Of a stretch of 9,668 nucleotides of DNA, positions 1 to 6,236 are shown one piece after another. Source of the DNA: Acidobacteriota bacterium (lineage in GTDB: Bacteria; Acidobacteriota; Blastocatellia; Pyrinomonadales; Pyrinomonadaceae); the NCBI GenBank assembly GCA_003222935.1, contig QHXL01000046.1, forward strand, positions 4,591 through 14,258, given 5' to 3'. Within the stretch, counting starts at the first letter, position 1. The number at the start of each line of letters is the position of its first letter. The position numbers and the translations under genes were made by a program. Below the pieces are notes generated by a model, which saw only the letters and a list, made by a program, of their open reading frames with translations, had not been told where the DNA came from and searched no databases.

Positions 1-249
1 CCTTTTCAAATGCTCAATCTAACCCTGGCTGTGATAGCGGGAATGCAGGCTCCGATCATCATGATGTCGCAGAACCGGCAGGGCGAGAAAGATCGGCTGC
101 GAGCGGATCTCGACTATCAAGTAAATCTCAAGAACGAATTGTCTCTGGCTGAAGTGTTACGCAGGCTGGACGTGATTGAGAGTGAACGCCTGCCAAAGCT
201 GTTTGAAGAGCAGAACAGGTGGATTGAAGACCGACAAGTTAGGAAGTAA
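1..249 (+). CDS. DUF1003 family membrane protein, C-terminal part (5' end outside window)
   Basis: The reading frame is open from base 1 to a TAA at 247-249 and gives 82 residues, so only the C-terminal end is visible. The ATG at position 10 is internal: the residues before it (Pro-Phe-Gln) continue the membrane helix. The visible part starts with the end of a hydrophobic segment running into QAPIIMMSQNRQ, followed by a charged, helical tail containing LRADLDYQVNLKNE. This helix-plus-motif arrangement is what I recognise as the DUF1003 family, small inner-membrane proteins with two transmembrane helices and no established function. The tail is rich in Glu, Arg and Leu and probably forms a coiled coil in the cytoplasm. 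Family assignment is from remembered motif similarity; function is unknown. Confidence 0.8.
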   Translation, partial: PFQMLNLTLAVIAGMQAPIIMMSQNRQGEKDRLRADLDYQVNLKNELSLAEVLRRLDVIESERLPKLFEEQNRWIEDRQVRK

Positions 250-251
250 AG

Positions 252-348
252 GTCAGTAGTTCGTGGTCAGTAGTCAGTTGTCGTAGTGAATGTTTTCCGA
301 GTGTCTCGATGATTTGCGCCTACAACTGACTACGGACTGACCACTGAC
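252..348. repeat. Imperfect inverted repeat made of six GTCAGT/ACTGAC hexamers
   Basis: The gap between the DUF1003 gene and the HAD gene carries GTCAGT at 252-257, 266-271 and 273-278, and its complement ACTGAC at 325-330, 336-341 and 343-348. The arrangement is three copies one way and three the other around a 46-base centre. The best paired segments are 271-281 with 322-332 (11 bp, perfect) and 263-271 with 336-344 (9 bp, perfect). Within the left arm, GTCAGTAGT is also directly repeated (252-260 and 266-274). The repeat could fold into a hairpin just downstream of the DUF1003 stop codon. There is no T-tract after it, so it is not a standard intrinsic terminator. It may instead be a dispersed intergenic repeat. 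Confidence 0.75.
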
Positions 349-387
349 TCTCCTTCAACGCAAAAACTATCCGATTAAACCTTTTCA

Positions 388-1080
388 ATGATCAAATCAA
401 TTTTCTTCGACTTCAACGGCGTCATTATCGACGACGAAAAGATTCAAATGAACGCGTACAAGGAAGTGCTTAAGGGACACGGCATCGAGTTGACGGAGGA
501 GTGGTACTTTGACGCGCTTGGAATGGACGATCGAACATTTGTGCAAGCGATGTTTGAGCGGGCTCAAAAGAAGATGCAACCAGGCACGCTGGAAACCGTG
601 TTGCAGGCCAAGACTGGTTTACATCGCACAATGATTGAAGATGAGTTACCGCTATTTCCCGGCGTTCTTAATTTTATTAAAGCTGCGTCGCGCGAGTTCT
701 CGGTGGGTCTGGTGAGCATGGCGAATGCGGAGGAAATTGGTTACGTATTTGAACGTGCCGGCCTTGGTCCATTTTTTTCGGTGATGGTAATGGCCGGCGA
801 TGTTTCAGCTTGCAAGCCGGCGCCTGATTGTTACCGGCGTGGACTGGAAAAGCTGAATGAAAAGAGACAGAGCGAACGCTTGCTGCCGTTGCTCGCGAGC
901 GAATGCCTGGCGATTGAAGACTCGCCACCAGGAATTCAGTCAGCCCATGCCGTTGGCATGCATACACTCGGCGTAACGAATACTGTTAGTGAGAACGCGT
1001 TGCGCGAGGCCGGTGCTGAAGTAGTAACGCACAGTCTTGCGGATTGGACCGTAGATTCGGTCAAGCTGGTTTTTGTCTAG
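388..1080 (+). CDS. HAD-superfamily hydrolase, beta-phosphoglucomutase-like, with Asn in motif I
   Basis: This 230-aa protein has the size and motif order of a HAD subfamily IA hydrolase with a helical cap. Motif I lies at residues 8-15 and reads DFNGVIID: the nucleophile Asp8 is present, but the second Asp is Asn10. The cap covers roughly residues 16-85. Motif II is Ser110 after a hydrophobic strand (VGLVS). Motif III is Lys143 in CKPAPDCY. Motif IV is Glu177-Asp178 in LAIEDSPPGI, which would bind Mg2+. Family members are cytoplasmic phosphatases or phosphomutases acting on small sugar phosphates and similar metabolites; the substrate cannot be read from the sequence. The second Asp is normally the general acid/base, so its loss should alter or slow catalysis. 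The ATG at 388 puts motif I at the expected N-terminal position, but no clear Shine-Dalgarno precedes it. The permease gene follows after 14 bases. Confidence 0.9.
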   Translation: MIKSIFFDFNGVIIDDEKIQMNAYKEVLKGHGIELTEEWYFDALGMDDRTFVQAMFERAQKKMQPGTLETVLQAKTGLHRTMIEDELPLFPGVLNFIKAASREFSVGLVSMANAEEIGYVFERAGLGPFFSVMVMAGDVSACKPAPDCYRRGLEKLNEKRQSERLLPLLASECLAIEDSPPGIQSAHAVGMHTLGVTNTVSENALREAGAEVVTHSLADWTVDSVKLVFV

Positions 1081-1094
1081 ATCAAATTCGAATT

Positions 1095-2555
1095 ATGAGC
1101 TTCTTAGACATCCTTAATCTTGCACTTCGCAATCTTCGTCAAGCCAAACTACGAGCGACCTTGACGACGATGGGTGTCGTTGTCGGCGTCGCAGTGATTG
1201 TCACCATGGTTTCGTTTGGACTAGGTCTGCAGCGAAATATGCTGGCCCGTTTTAGCGCGCTCGATCTCTTCAATGAGATCCAGGTGTTTGGCCAGGGATT
1301 GTCCAATCTTGCCGGGTTGGCTCGCGACGGTGGCCGCCGGGACGAAGGTGACCGCAGCAGTGGACGCCGGCGTGACAAGGCTCCATCACGAATTCTCGAC
1401 GACACTGGAGTCCAGGAGATTTCAAAAATCCCTGGAGTCGCCTATGTCGAGCCGAACGTGAACTTTGGCGGATACGTTCGATCAAACGGCAAAGTGCTTA
1501 GTCAAAACGTCGGTGGTGCGGCCATTCCTAATGCGTCCTCGCGTTTTCAGCAGTTCGCGGCCGGCAAGATGATTTCGTCACCAACCGCTGACGAGGCGGT
1601 TGTCACCGAGCGCTTCACACGAGATTTCGGTTACGCCACTCCCGCAGATGCCGTCGGAAAGACAATCGAACTGCTGGCTGCACCAGACGAAAAAAAGGAA
1701 GAGACTAAAGACGAAGAGGAGGATGTGCCCAACTTCTTCGGTATCCCCCTGGACGATGGCGGTCTGGACGAATCAAGTTCTGGATTGCAGGTTCGAGCGT
1801 TTCGAATTGCGGGAGTTCTCGGCACAGAAGTTAGGGAAGGCGCGGCGCAAGGTGGCTTGCGTGGATTGATGCCTGGAGCTGGTGTTTATGTCCCCCTGAC
1901 AGTTGCTCACGACTGGAGTCGACAGCATCGTGGTCCAATGAGTCGAGTCGCGCTAGCGCTGGCACGACAGGGAGGTAACCTGGGCGAAGGACAAACTGAG
2001 GGTTACGACTCAGCTGTTGTGCGGGTAACTGATCCGGTTGAACTAACTGAAGTGAGAAAGCAGATCACCGAACTTGGTTTCTCGAGTTTTTCCATCGTCG
2101 ACGAGATCGATCAGATTCGCACCGTATTTCTAATTGTCGACTCCGTGTTGGGTTTGCTTGGTGGAATCTCACTGTTAGTCGCCTCGTTTGGAATTGCCAA
2201 CACGATGATCATGTCGATTCTCGAACGCACACGAGAGATTGGCATCATGAAAGCGATTGGCGCTGAGGACCGCGAAATCAAACTCATATTCTTCGTTGAG
2301 GCGGCCGTAATCGGCGTCTTCGGAGGAGTCATCGGTGTCCTGGTGGCGTGGGGGATAGATGGTGTTGCGAATCGGCTGGCATATCGATTCATCTTGAAAC
2401 CACAGGGCGCTTCATTCATCGATTTCTTTTCCCTACCTCCCTACCTCTCAATCGGGGCCGTCCTTTTCGCTCTGGTTGTGTCGATCCTCGCGGCGCTATA
2501 TCCGGCATCGAGAGCGGCGCGGATCGATCCCGTCAGGGCGTTGCGCCACGACTAA
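1095..2555 (+). CDS. MacB/FtsX-type ABC transporter permease (no ATPase domain)
   Basis: From the ATG at 1095 the product is 486 aa. That start gives a normal MacB-like N-terminus, LDILNLALRNLRQAK, while an upstream ATG at 1044 would overlap the HAD gene and add an unconvincing leader. Layout: transmembrane helix 1 at about 22-44, a large periplasmic core domain at about 45-340, then three helices at about 345-374, 397-421 and 449-470. The cytoplasmic coupling segment ERTREIGIMKAIGA (377-390) and the ending YPASRAARIDPVRALRHD are hallmarks of the FtsX/MacB permease family. Such proteins work as dimers with a separate or fused ATPase and act as mechanotransmitters, exporters or lipoprotein movers. 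No ATPase is encoded in the window, so the partner must lie elsewhere. The periplasmic part carries two hydrophilic stretches, an Arg/Asp/Gly-rich one at 78-97 and a Glu/Asp/Lys-rich one at 198-211. The substrate is unknown. Confidence 0.9.
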   Translation: MSFLDILNLALRNLRQAKLRATLTTMGVVVGVAVIVTMVSFGLGLQRNMLARFSALDLFNEIQVFGQGLSNLAGLARDGGRRDEGDRSSGRRRDKAPSRILDDTGVQEISKIPGVAYVEPNVNFGGYVRSNGKVLSQNVGGAAIPNASSRFQQFAAGKMISSPTADEAVVTERFTRDFGYATPADAVGKTIELLAAPDEKKEETKDEEEDVPNFFGIPLDDGGLDESSSGLQVRAFRIAGVLGTEVREGAAQGGLRGLMPGAGVYVPLTVAHDWSRQHRGPMSRVALALARQGGNLGEGQTEGYDSAVVRVTDPVELTEVRKQITELGFSSFSIVDEIDQIRTVFLIVDSVLGLLGGISLLVASFGIANTMIMSILERTREIGIMKAIGAEDREIKLIFFVEAAVIGVFGGVIGVLVAWGIDGVANRLAYRFILKPQGASFIDFFSLPPYLSIGAVLFALVVSILAALYPASRAARIDPVRALRHD

Positions 2556-3367
2556 TGATGCGAACTCTGTTCTTCGTTCTGGTAGTTCTATTTCCTATTT
2601 CTTTGCAAGCCCAGGTCGATCGGGCGAAAGTTCTGAAGTTAGACGACTTTGGTGACATTGAGTGGTCCGACAAGGCGGCTCGCCTGGATCATTTCGCAAT
2701 AAAGTTACAAGAAGAACCGAGTCTGAAAGGTTTTATCGTTGTCTATCGATCACGACGAGACTTGCCCGGACTAAGCAGTCGACTAGCCCGCCAGATGAGG
2801 AACTACCTGGTCCAAGCGCGCGGTCTTAGCGAGGACCGCATTATTGATATTGACGGTGGTACAGCTTCATACCTCAGCCAGGAATTGTGGTTGGTACCAC
2901 TGAACGCCGCGCCGACTCCACGCAAAGACGTCTATCAGACCCAATTTGAGGATACAGACTCTGCACGAGAGTTTGATGATTATTCGTTGGGTGGAGTGGA
3001 CTCTGAAATAGAAGGAGATTCCCTGGAAGCTTTTGCCGACGCAGTCAGACGTTCACCAGGCGCACGCGCTTACGTCATCGTTTATCCGCTGTATTACGTT
3101 CAACTGTGGGAAAGTGTTGATACCGAAACGAACAAAACGACGAAACGTGAGCGTCAGATTTATCAAGACACCACTCGGGAAACGAACAGGTTGATCGGCG
3201 GGATCAAGAAGATACTAATCTCTGAATACAAGCTTAGTCCTTCGAGAGTAACTGTAGTAAATGGCGGTTATCGGAGATGGCGTGCTGTGGAACTCTGGAT
3301 ACTTCCCAGGGGTGAACACCCACCCATCGCGACCCCAAATTCTTTTCCGAAATCGCGGCGAAGATGA
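2555..3367 (+). CDS. Secreted protein with two diverged copies of an OmpA-like-looking domain
   Basis: The start ATG at 2555 shares its A with the TAA stop of the permease (TAATG), and a second ATG follows at 2558, so coupled translation is likely. The 270-aa product opens with a signal peptide (hydrophobic 4-18, probable cleavage near residues 19-20, SLQA/Q). Two related units follow. Unit 1 (about 40-115) contains KGFIVVY, then a helix ending in YLVQARGLSEDRI, then IDGG and ELWLVP. Unit 2 (about 154-251) contains RAYVIVY, a longer insertion, ILISEYKLSPSRV, VNGG and ELWILP. The strand-helix-strand order, with a GLs.sRi..idGG step, resembles OmpA C-terminal-like domains of the kind common in Acidobacteria, but the peptidoglycan-binding residues are not evident. 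The product is probably periplasmic. Coupling suggests it works with the permease. An upstream extension of this frame to 2348 lies inside the permease gene and is rejected. Confidence 0.8.
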   Translation: MMRTLFFVLVVLFPISLQAQVDRAKVLKLDDFGDIEWSDKAARLDHFAIKLQEEPSLKGFIVVYRSRRDLPGLSSRLARQMRNYLVQARGLSEDRIIDIDGGTASYLSQELWLVPLNAAPTPRKDVYQTQFEDTDSAREFDDYSLGGVDSEIEGDSLEAFADAVRRSPGARAYVIVYPLYYVQLWESVDTETNKTTKRERQIYQDTTRETNRLIGGIKKILISEYKLSPSRVTVVNGGYRRWRAVELWILPRGEHPPIATPNSFPKSRRR

Positions 3368-3370
3368 TCT

Positions 3371-3937
3371 TTAGCTCGTTAACGACTGGCCACAGCGATT
3401 ACAGAATCTTGCCCCCGGATCCTTTTGCGTGTTCCCACATGACGAACATGTCTGACCAAACTTCAGGTTTGCTCCGCAGGACGAGCAGAAGTCTGAACCA
3501 GCCACGTTTGCGGCGCCGCAGGTGCCACATCTGCCGGGCAACGGAGGAACGTAACCTCCCGCTTTGCTTGCGATGTGATCTTCGATTATCTTCCAAGCGT
3601 CTTCAGTAAGTTTGTATTGCCAGTACGCGCCAAGTGCAGCGAGTGCGAGCAGCGGGGCAAAAACGATCGCGCCGACTGCCGCAACTGCAGCTTTATCAAA
3701 CCACTTCTGCATGCCGATCTCTACACGTGTTCCGCCAACTTCAGGTGTGACCTTGATCGTCAATGCGGAGGAAAGACCGGTGAGGTCTCTCAAGGTGGTT
3801 GATTTCCGAGCCTGCACAATGTTGGTGGTTGACACTTGAAACGTCTGAACTTCGTAGTCACTATCGAATAACCTACGGAGTTCGGCATTCAACTTGGGCA
3901 TGTCCGCTTCTACGTTTGGGTAGTATCTACTGTCCAT
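3371..3937 (-). CDS. Membrane-anchored protein with two C-terminal zinc ribbons
   Basis: The product is 188 aa. The N-terminal part (about 1-80) looks like a compact alpha/beta domain with FQVSTTNIVQARKS, SALTIKVTP and a GGTRVEIGMQKWFDKAA transition. One long hydrophobic segment follows (about 84-106), with a short amphipathic helix after it (111-124). The C-terminus holds two zinc-ribbon units: Cys137/Cys140 with Cys151/Cys154, and Cys164/Cys167 with Cys179/Cys182. Each has the CxxCG...FCxxCG form typical of rubredoxin-like zinc ribbons. I recall similar 'strand domain + TM + zinc ribbon' proteins in many bacteria, all without known function. The start at 3937 is supported by an AAGGA eight bases upstream. 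The gene faces the upstream operon and its stop is 3 bases from that operon's last stop; it diverges from the peptidase gene. Role unknown, possibly regulatory or scaffolding at the membrane. Confidence 0.85.
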   Translation of the reverse strand: MDSRYYPNVEADMPKLNAELRRLFDSDYEVQTFQVSTTNIVQARKSTTLRDLTGLSSALTIKVTPEVGGTRVEIGMQKWFDKAAVAAVGAIVFAPLLALAALGAYWQYKLTEDAWKIIEDHIASKAGGYVPPLPGRCGTCGAANVAGSDFCSSCGANLKFGQTCSSCGNTQKDPGARFCNRCGQSLTS

Positions 3938-4052
3938 CTAAGAGGTCCTTGTTGCTCAATTGATGACCGGCCGAATTATTGTACGGCAATCGCTAATCTA
4001 ATGTTCACAACTGAATGATTCAACGTAAATCAGGTCCGTTCGGAATTTCCTA
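3938..4052. promoter_or_regulatory. Divergent intergenic region, probable promoters for both flanking genes
   Basis: This 115-base gap separates two genes transcribed away from each other, so promoters for both must lie in it or overlap the gene starts. It is richer in A+T than the coding regions. On the minus strand there is a TACAAT (about 3978-3983) that could serve as a -10 element for the zinc-ribbon gene, but no good -35 sits at the right distance. For the plus-strand gene I see no convincing sigma-70 pair; a weak GGAA (4042-4045) lies seven bases before its ATG. The region is identified by gene arrangement, not by motifs. Confidence 0.4.
3946..3950 (-). promoter_or_regulatory. Shine-Dalgarno of the zinc-ribbon gene
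   Basis: On the minus strand the bases read AAGGA, followed by eight bases and then the ATG at 3937-3935. Sequence and spacing are standard, which supports this start codon. Most other starts in the window lack so clear a site. Confidence 0.65.
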
Positions 4053-6206
4053 ATGACAACCAACATCACAGGGCGTAGCACCATCCTTACTCTCTTTATC
4101 CTCTTGTCGATTTCCACAAGCATGGTGTTTTCGCAGGGTCCAAACACCTTACGCCTGGACGGCTTTTCCGATGATGCTGCGGTTACACAACGCCGACTGG
4201 AGGAACAGTTTCGGGCGGTGCCGGCGCCAAAATCAGCTCGTGAGCACCTGCGAAAGCTGACGATCGAACCGCACATTGCGGGTACAAAAGAAGATTATGC
4301 AACGGCGATTTATGTTCGCGATCAATTGCGCAGTTATGGTTTGAATGCGGAGTTGAAGGAGTACGACGTCTGGCTTAACTACCCGAACAGTCCCAGTATC
4401 GTCGAATTGATTACCTCTCGACGTCAGCGGTTAGCAATCACAGAAGCTGTCGTACCTGGCGACGCAACTTCGTCACATCCAAAAATTACGCCGCTCTTCA
4501 ACGGTTACAGCGCCAGTGGTGACGTAACTGGACCACTCGTCTATGCCAACTATGGTTTGCCCGGCGACTACGATGAGTTGAAAAAAGTTGGCGTTGATGT
4601 GAAAGGAAAGATAGTGCTCGTGCGTTATGGCAATTCGTTTCGCGGCGTGAAGGCAAAAGTTGCCGAAGACCACGGAGCAATCGGTTGCATTATCTATTCA
4701 GATCCTGCTGACGATGGCTACATGCAGGGAGATGTTTATCCAAAAGGACCCTGGCGGCCAGTAGCATCTGGTCAACGTGGATCGGTTCAATATCTGTTTG
4801 ACTACCCGGGTGATCCACTGACTCCCGGTAAACCTGCCATCGATGGTGTACCTCGATTAAAACCGGAGGAGGCGACGGATCTCACCAGGATTCCAGTGCA
4901 ACCGATCGCCTACGACGTTGCGAAAACTTTAATTACCCCGCTCAAGGGTCCAGTTCGTCCGAAGGGTTTTCAAGGTGGTTTGCCACTGGCTTACCACGTC
5001 GGCGGTACTGCAGACGTCAAGGTTCGTTTGAAGACGGACATGGACTACAAGATCAGAAAGATCTGGAATGTGATTGCGCGAATCGACGGCAGTCAAGAAC
5101 CGGATCGCTGGGTCATTCTGGGAAATCACCGTGATGCATGGGTGTTTGGCGCCGTCGATCCTAACAGTGGGACCTCTGCGATGCTGGAAGTGGGACGTGG
5201 ATTTGGTGAGCTTGTAAAGAAGGGATGGAAACCGAAGCGTACGATCATACTTGGCAGTTGGGACGCCGAAGAATACGGATTGATTGGCTCAACGGAATGG
5301 GCTGAAGAATACGCGGCGGACCTGCGTGAGAAAGCCGTCGCCTATCTAAATCTCGACGCCGCCGTTTCAGGATCGAGTTTTGGGGCTTCGTCGGTACCGT
5401 CACTCTGGAAGTTGATTCGCGACGTGACGCGCGATGTGAAAGATCCAAAGTCAGGAAAGTCGATATATCAAGAGTGGCAAGAACGTTCTCGTGAGGGTCG
5501 AACTGAACGTCTTGCTAATGAGACTGCGGAGGCTCGAATCGGATCGTTGGGATCGGGTTCCGACTACACTCCGTTCCTACAACATCTTGGCGTGCCCTCG
5601 ACCGACATCGGTTTCAATGGCGATTACGGCGTTTATCATTCGGCGTACGATTCCTTTTACTGGATGGACCACTTCGGCGATCCCGGCTTCCTTTATCACG
5701 TCGCTGCCGCACAAGTTTGGGGAACACTGGCGATGCGTTTGGCGGAAGCGGAAGCCTTGCCGTTTGACTACACTGATTACGCTGGTCAGATACGCGAGTT
5801 CTTTGCAGAAGCTCTCCGTTTGGCCAAGCAGCGAAATCTAAGTTCATCGTTCAATGAGCAGGATATGAATAAGGCAATAAATGATTTCGCCGAAGAAGCT
5901 GCACGAGTCGAAAAGAACAGGCGAGACGCGGTTTCAGACAAAGACAAGTCGAAACTCAAACGAATCAACGATGCGCTGATCGGCGTCGAACGTTCCTTCA
6001 TTGACGAGCGCGGACTAAAAGGTCGCGCCTGGTACAAGCACCAGATCTATGCGCCGGGTATTTACACTGGATATGCGGCCCAACCGCTTACTGATTTTCG
6101 GCAAGCAATTGATGATAGAAATAGCGCCGGAACGAAAGAGTCTTTGGATAGAATCGTTGAAGCTCTCAAACGAGCTACGACTACGTTGCAACGAGCTCGG
6201 GATTAG
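4053..6206 (+). CDS. Exported M28 family zinc peptidase, glutamate carboxypeptidase II-like
   Basis: The 717-aa product has the full architecture of the M28B/GCPII (NAALADase, transferrin-receptor-like) family. A signal peptide covers about residues 1-27 (cleavage near VFS/Q). A protease-associated insert (about 120-300) contains KGKIVLVRYG, YSDPADDGY and GDPLTPG. The catalytic di-zinc domain (about 335-555) follows, then a helical C-terminal dimerisation domain (about 575-717). The expected zinc ligands are all visible: His359 (GNHRDAW), bridging Asp369 (VDPNSG), Glu407 with catalytic base Glu406 (WDAEEYGLIGSTEW), Asp435 (YLNLDAA) and His529 (VYHSAYDS). It should be an active periplasmic or secreted aminopeptidase/carboxypeptidase releasing amino acids from small peptides. 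Compared with human GCPII as I remember it, the glutamate-binding Arg210 and Lys699 correspond to Leu169 and Gly673 here, so a C-terminal-Glu preference is not expected. It probably shares a transcript with the next gene (30-base gap). Confidence 0.95.
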   Translation: MTTNITGRSTILTLFILLSISTSMVFSQGPNTLRLDGFSDDAAVTQRRLEEQFRAVPAPKSAREHLRKLTIEPHIAGTKEDYATAIYVRDQLRSYGLNAELKEYDVWLNYPNSPSIVELITSRRQRLAITEAVVPGDATSSHPKITPLFNGYSASGDVTGPLVYANYGLPGDYDELKKVGVDVKGKIVLVRYGNSFRGVKAKVAEDHGAIGCIIYSDPADDGYMQGDVYPKGPWRPVASGQRGSVQYLFDYPGDPLTPGKPAIDGVPRLKPEEATDLTRIPVQPIAYDVAKTLITPLKGPVRPKGFQGGLPLAYHVGGTADVKVRLKTDMDYKIRKIWNVIARIDGSQEPDRWVILGNHRDAWVFGAVDPNSGTSAMLEVGRGFGELVKKGWKPKRTIILGSWDAEEYGLIGSTEWAEEYAADLREKAVAYLNLDAAVSGSSFGASSVPSLWKLIRDVTRDVKDPKSGKSIYQEWQERSREGRTERLANETAEARIGSLGSGSDYTPFLQHLGVPSTDIGFNGDYGVYHSAYDSFYWMDHFGDPGFLYHVAAAQVWGTLAMRLAEAEALPFDYTDYAGQIREFFAEALRLAKQRNLSSSFNEQDMNKAINDFAEEAARVEKNRRDAVSDKDKSKLKRINDALIGVERSFIDERGLKGRAWYKHQIYAPGIYTGYAAQPLTDFRQAIDDRNSAGTKESLDRIVEALKRATTTLQRARD

Positions 6207-6224
6207 TTTTCCAACTAAGGGTAC

Positions 6225-6231
6225 AGAGGAG
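6225..6231 (+). promoter_or_regulatory. Shine-Dalgarno deciding the ATG at 6237
   Basis: AGAGGAG lies five bases before the ATG at 6237. A GTG at 6231 in the same frame begins inside this site, so it cannot be the start. This fixes the downstream protein at 455 residues. Confidence 0.75.
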
Positions 6232-6236
6232 TGATT

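Noticed and set aside
677..967. 96-aa minus-strand open frame opposite the HAD gene
   Set aside because: It lies wholly within a gene with intact catalytic motifs and has no recognisable domain or ribosome site; it is a shadow frame.
1044..1094. Upstream ATG extending the permease by 17 residues
   Set aside because: It overlaps the end of the HAD gene, and the extra residues are not hydrophobic or family-like, whereas the ATG at 1095 gives the normal permease N-terminus.
2111..2419. 102-aa minus-strand frame opposite the permease helices
   Set aside because: Its low-complexity Pro/Ser/Thr/Ile composition is the mirror of the permease membrane helices; no independent support.
2348..2554. N-terminal extension of the 270-aa secreted protein inside the permease gene
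   Set aside because: It would bury the clear signal peptide in the middle of the protein and read the permease gene out of frame.
3575..3839. Cys-rich plus-strand frames opposite the zinc-ribbon gene
   Set aside because: The real cysteine pairs with correct zinc-ribbon spacing are on the minus strand, which also has the good Shine-Dalgarno.
5491..5841. 116-aa plus-strand frame inside the peptidase gene
   Set aside because: It overlaps the zinc-ligand region of the M28 domain in another frame, with no start signals or recognisable domain.
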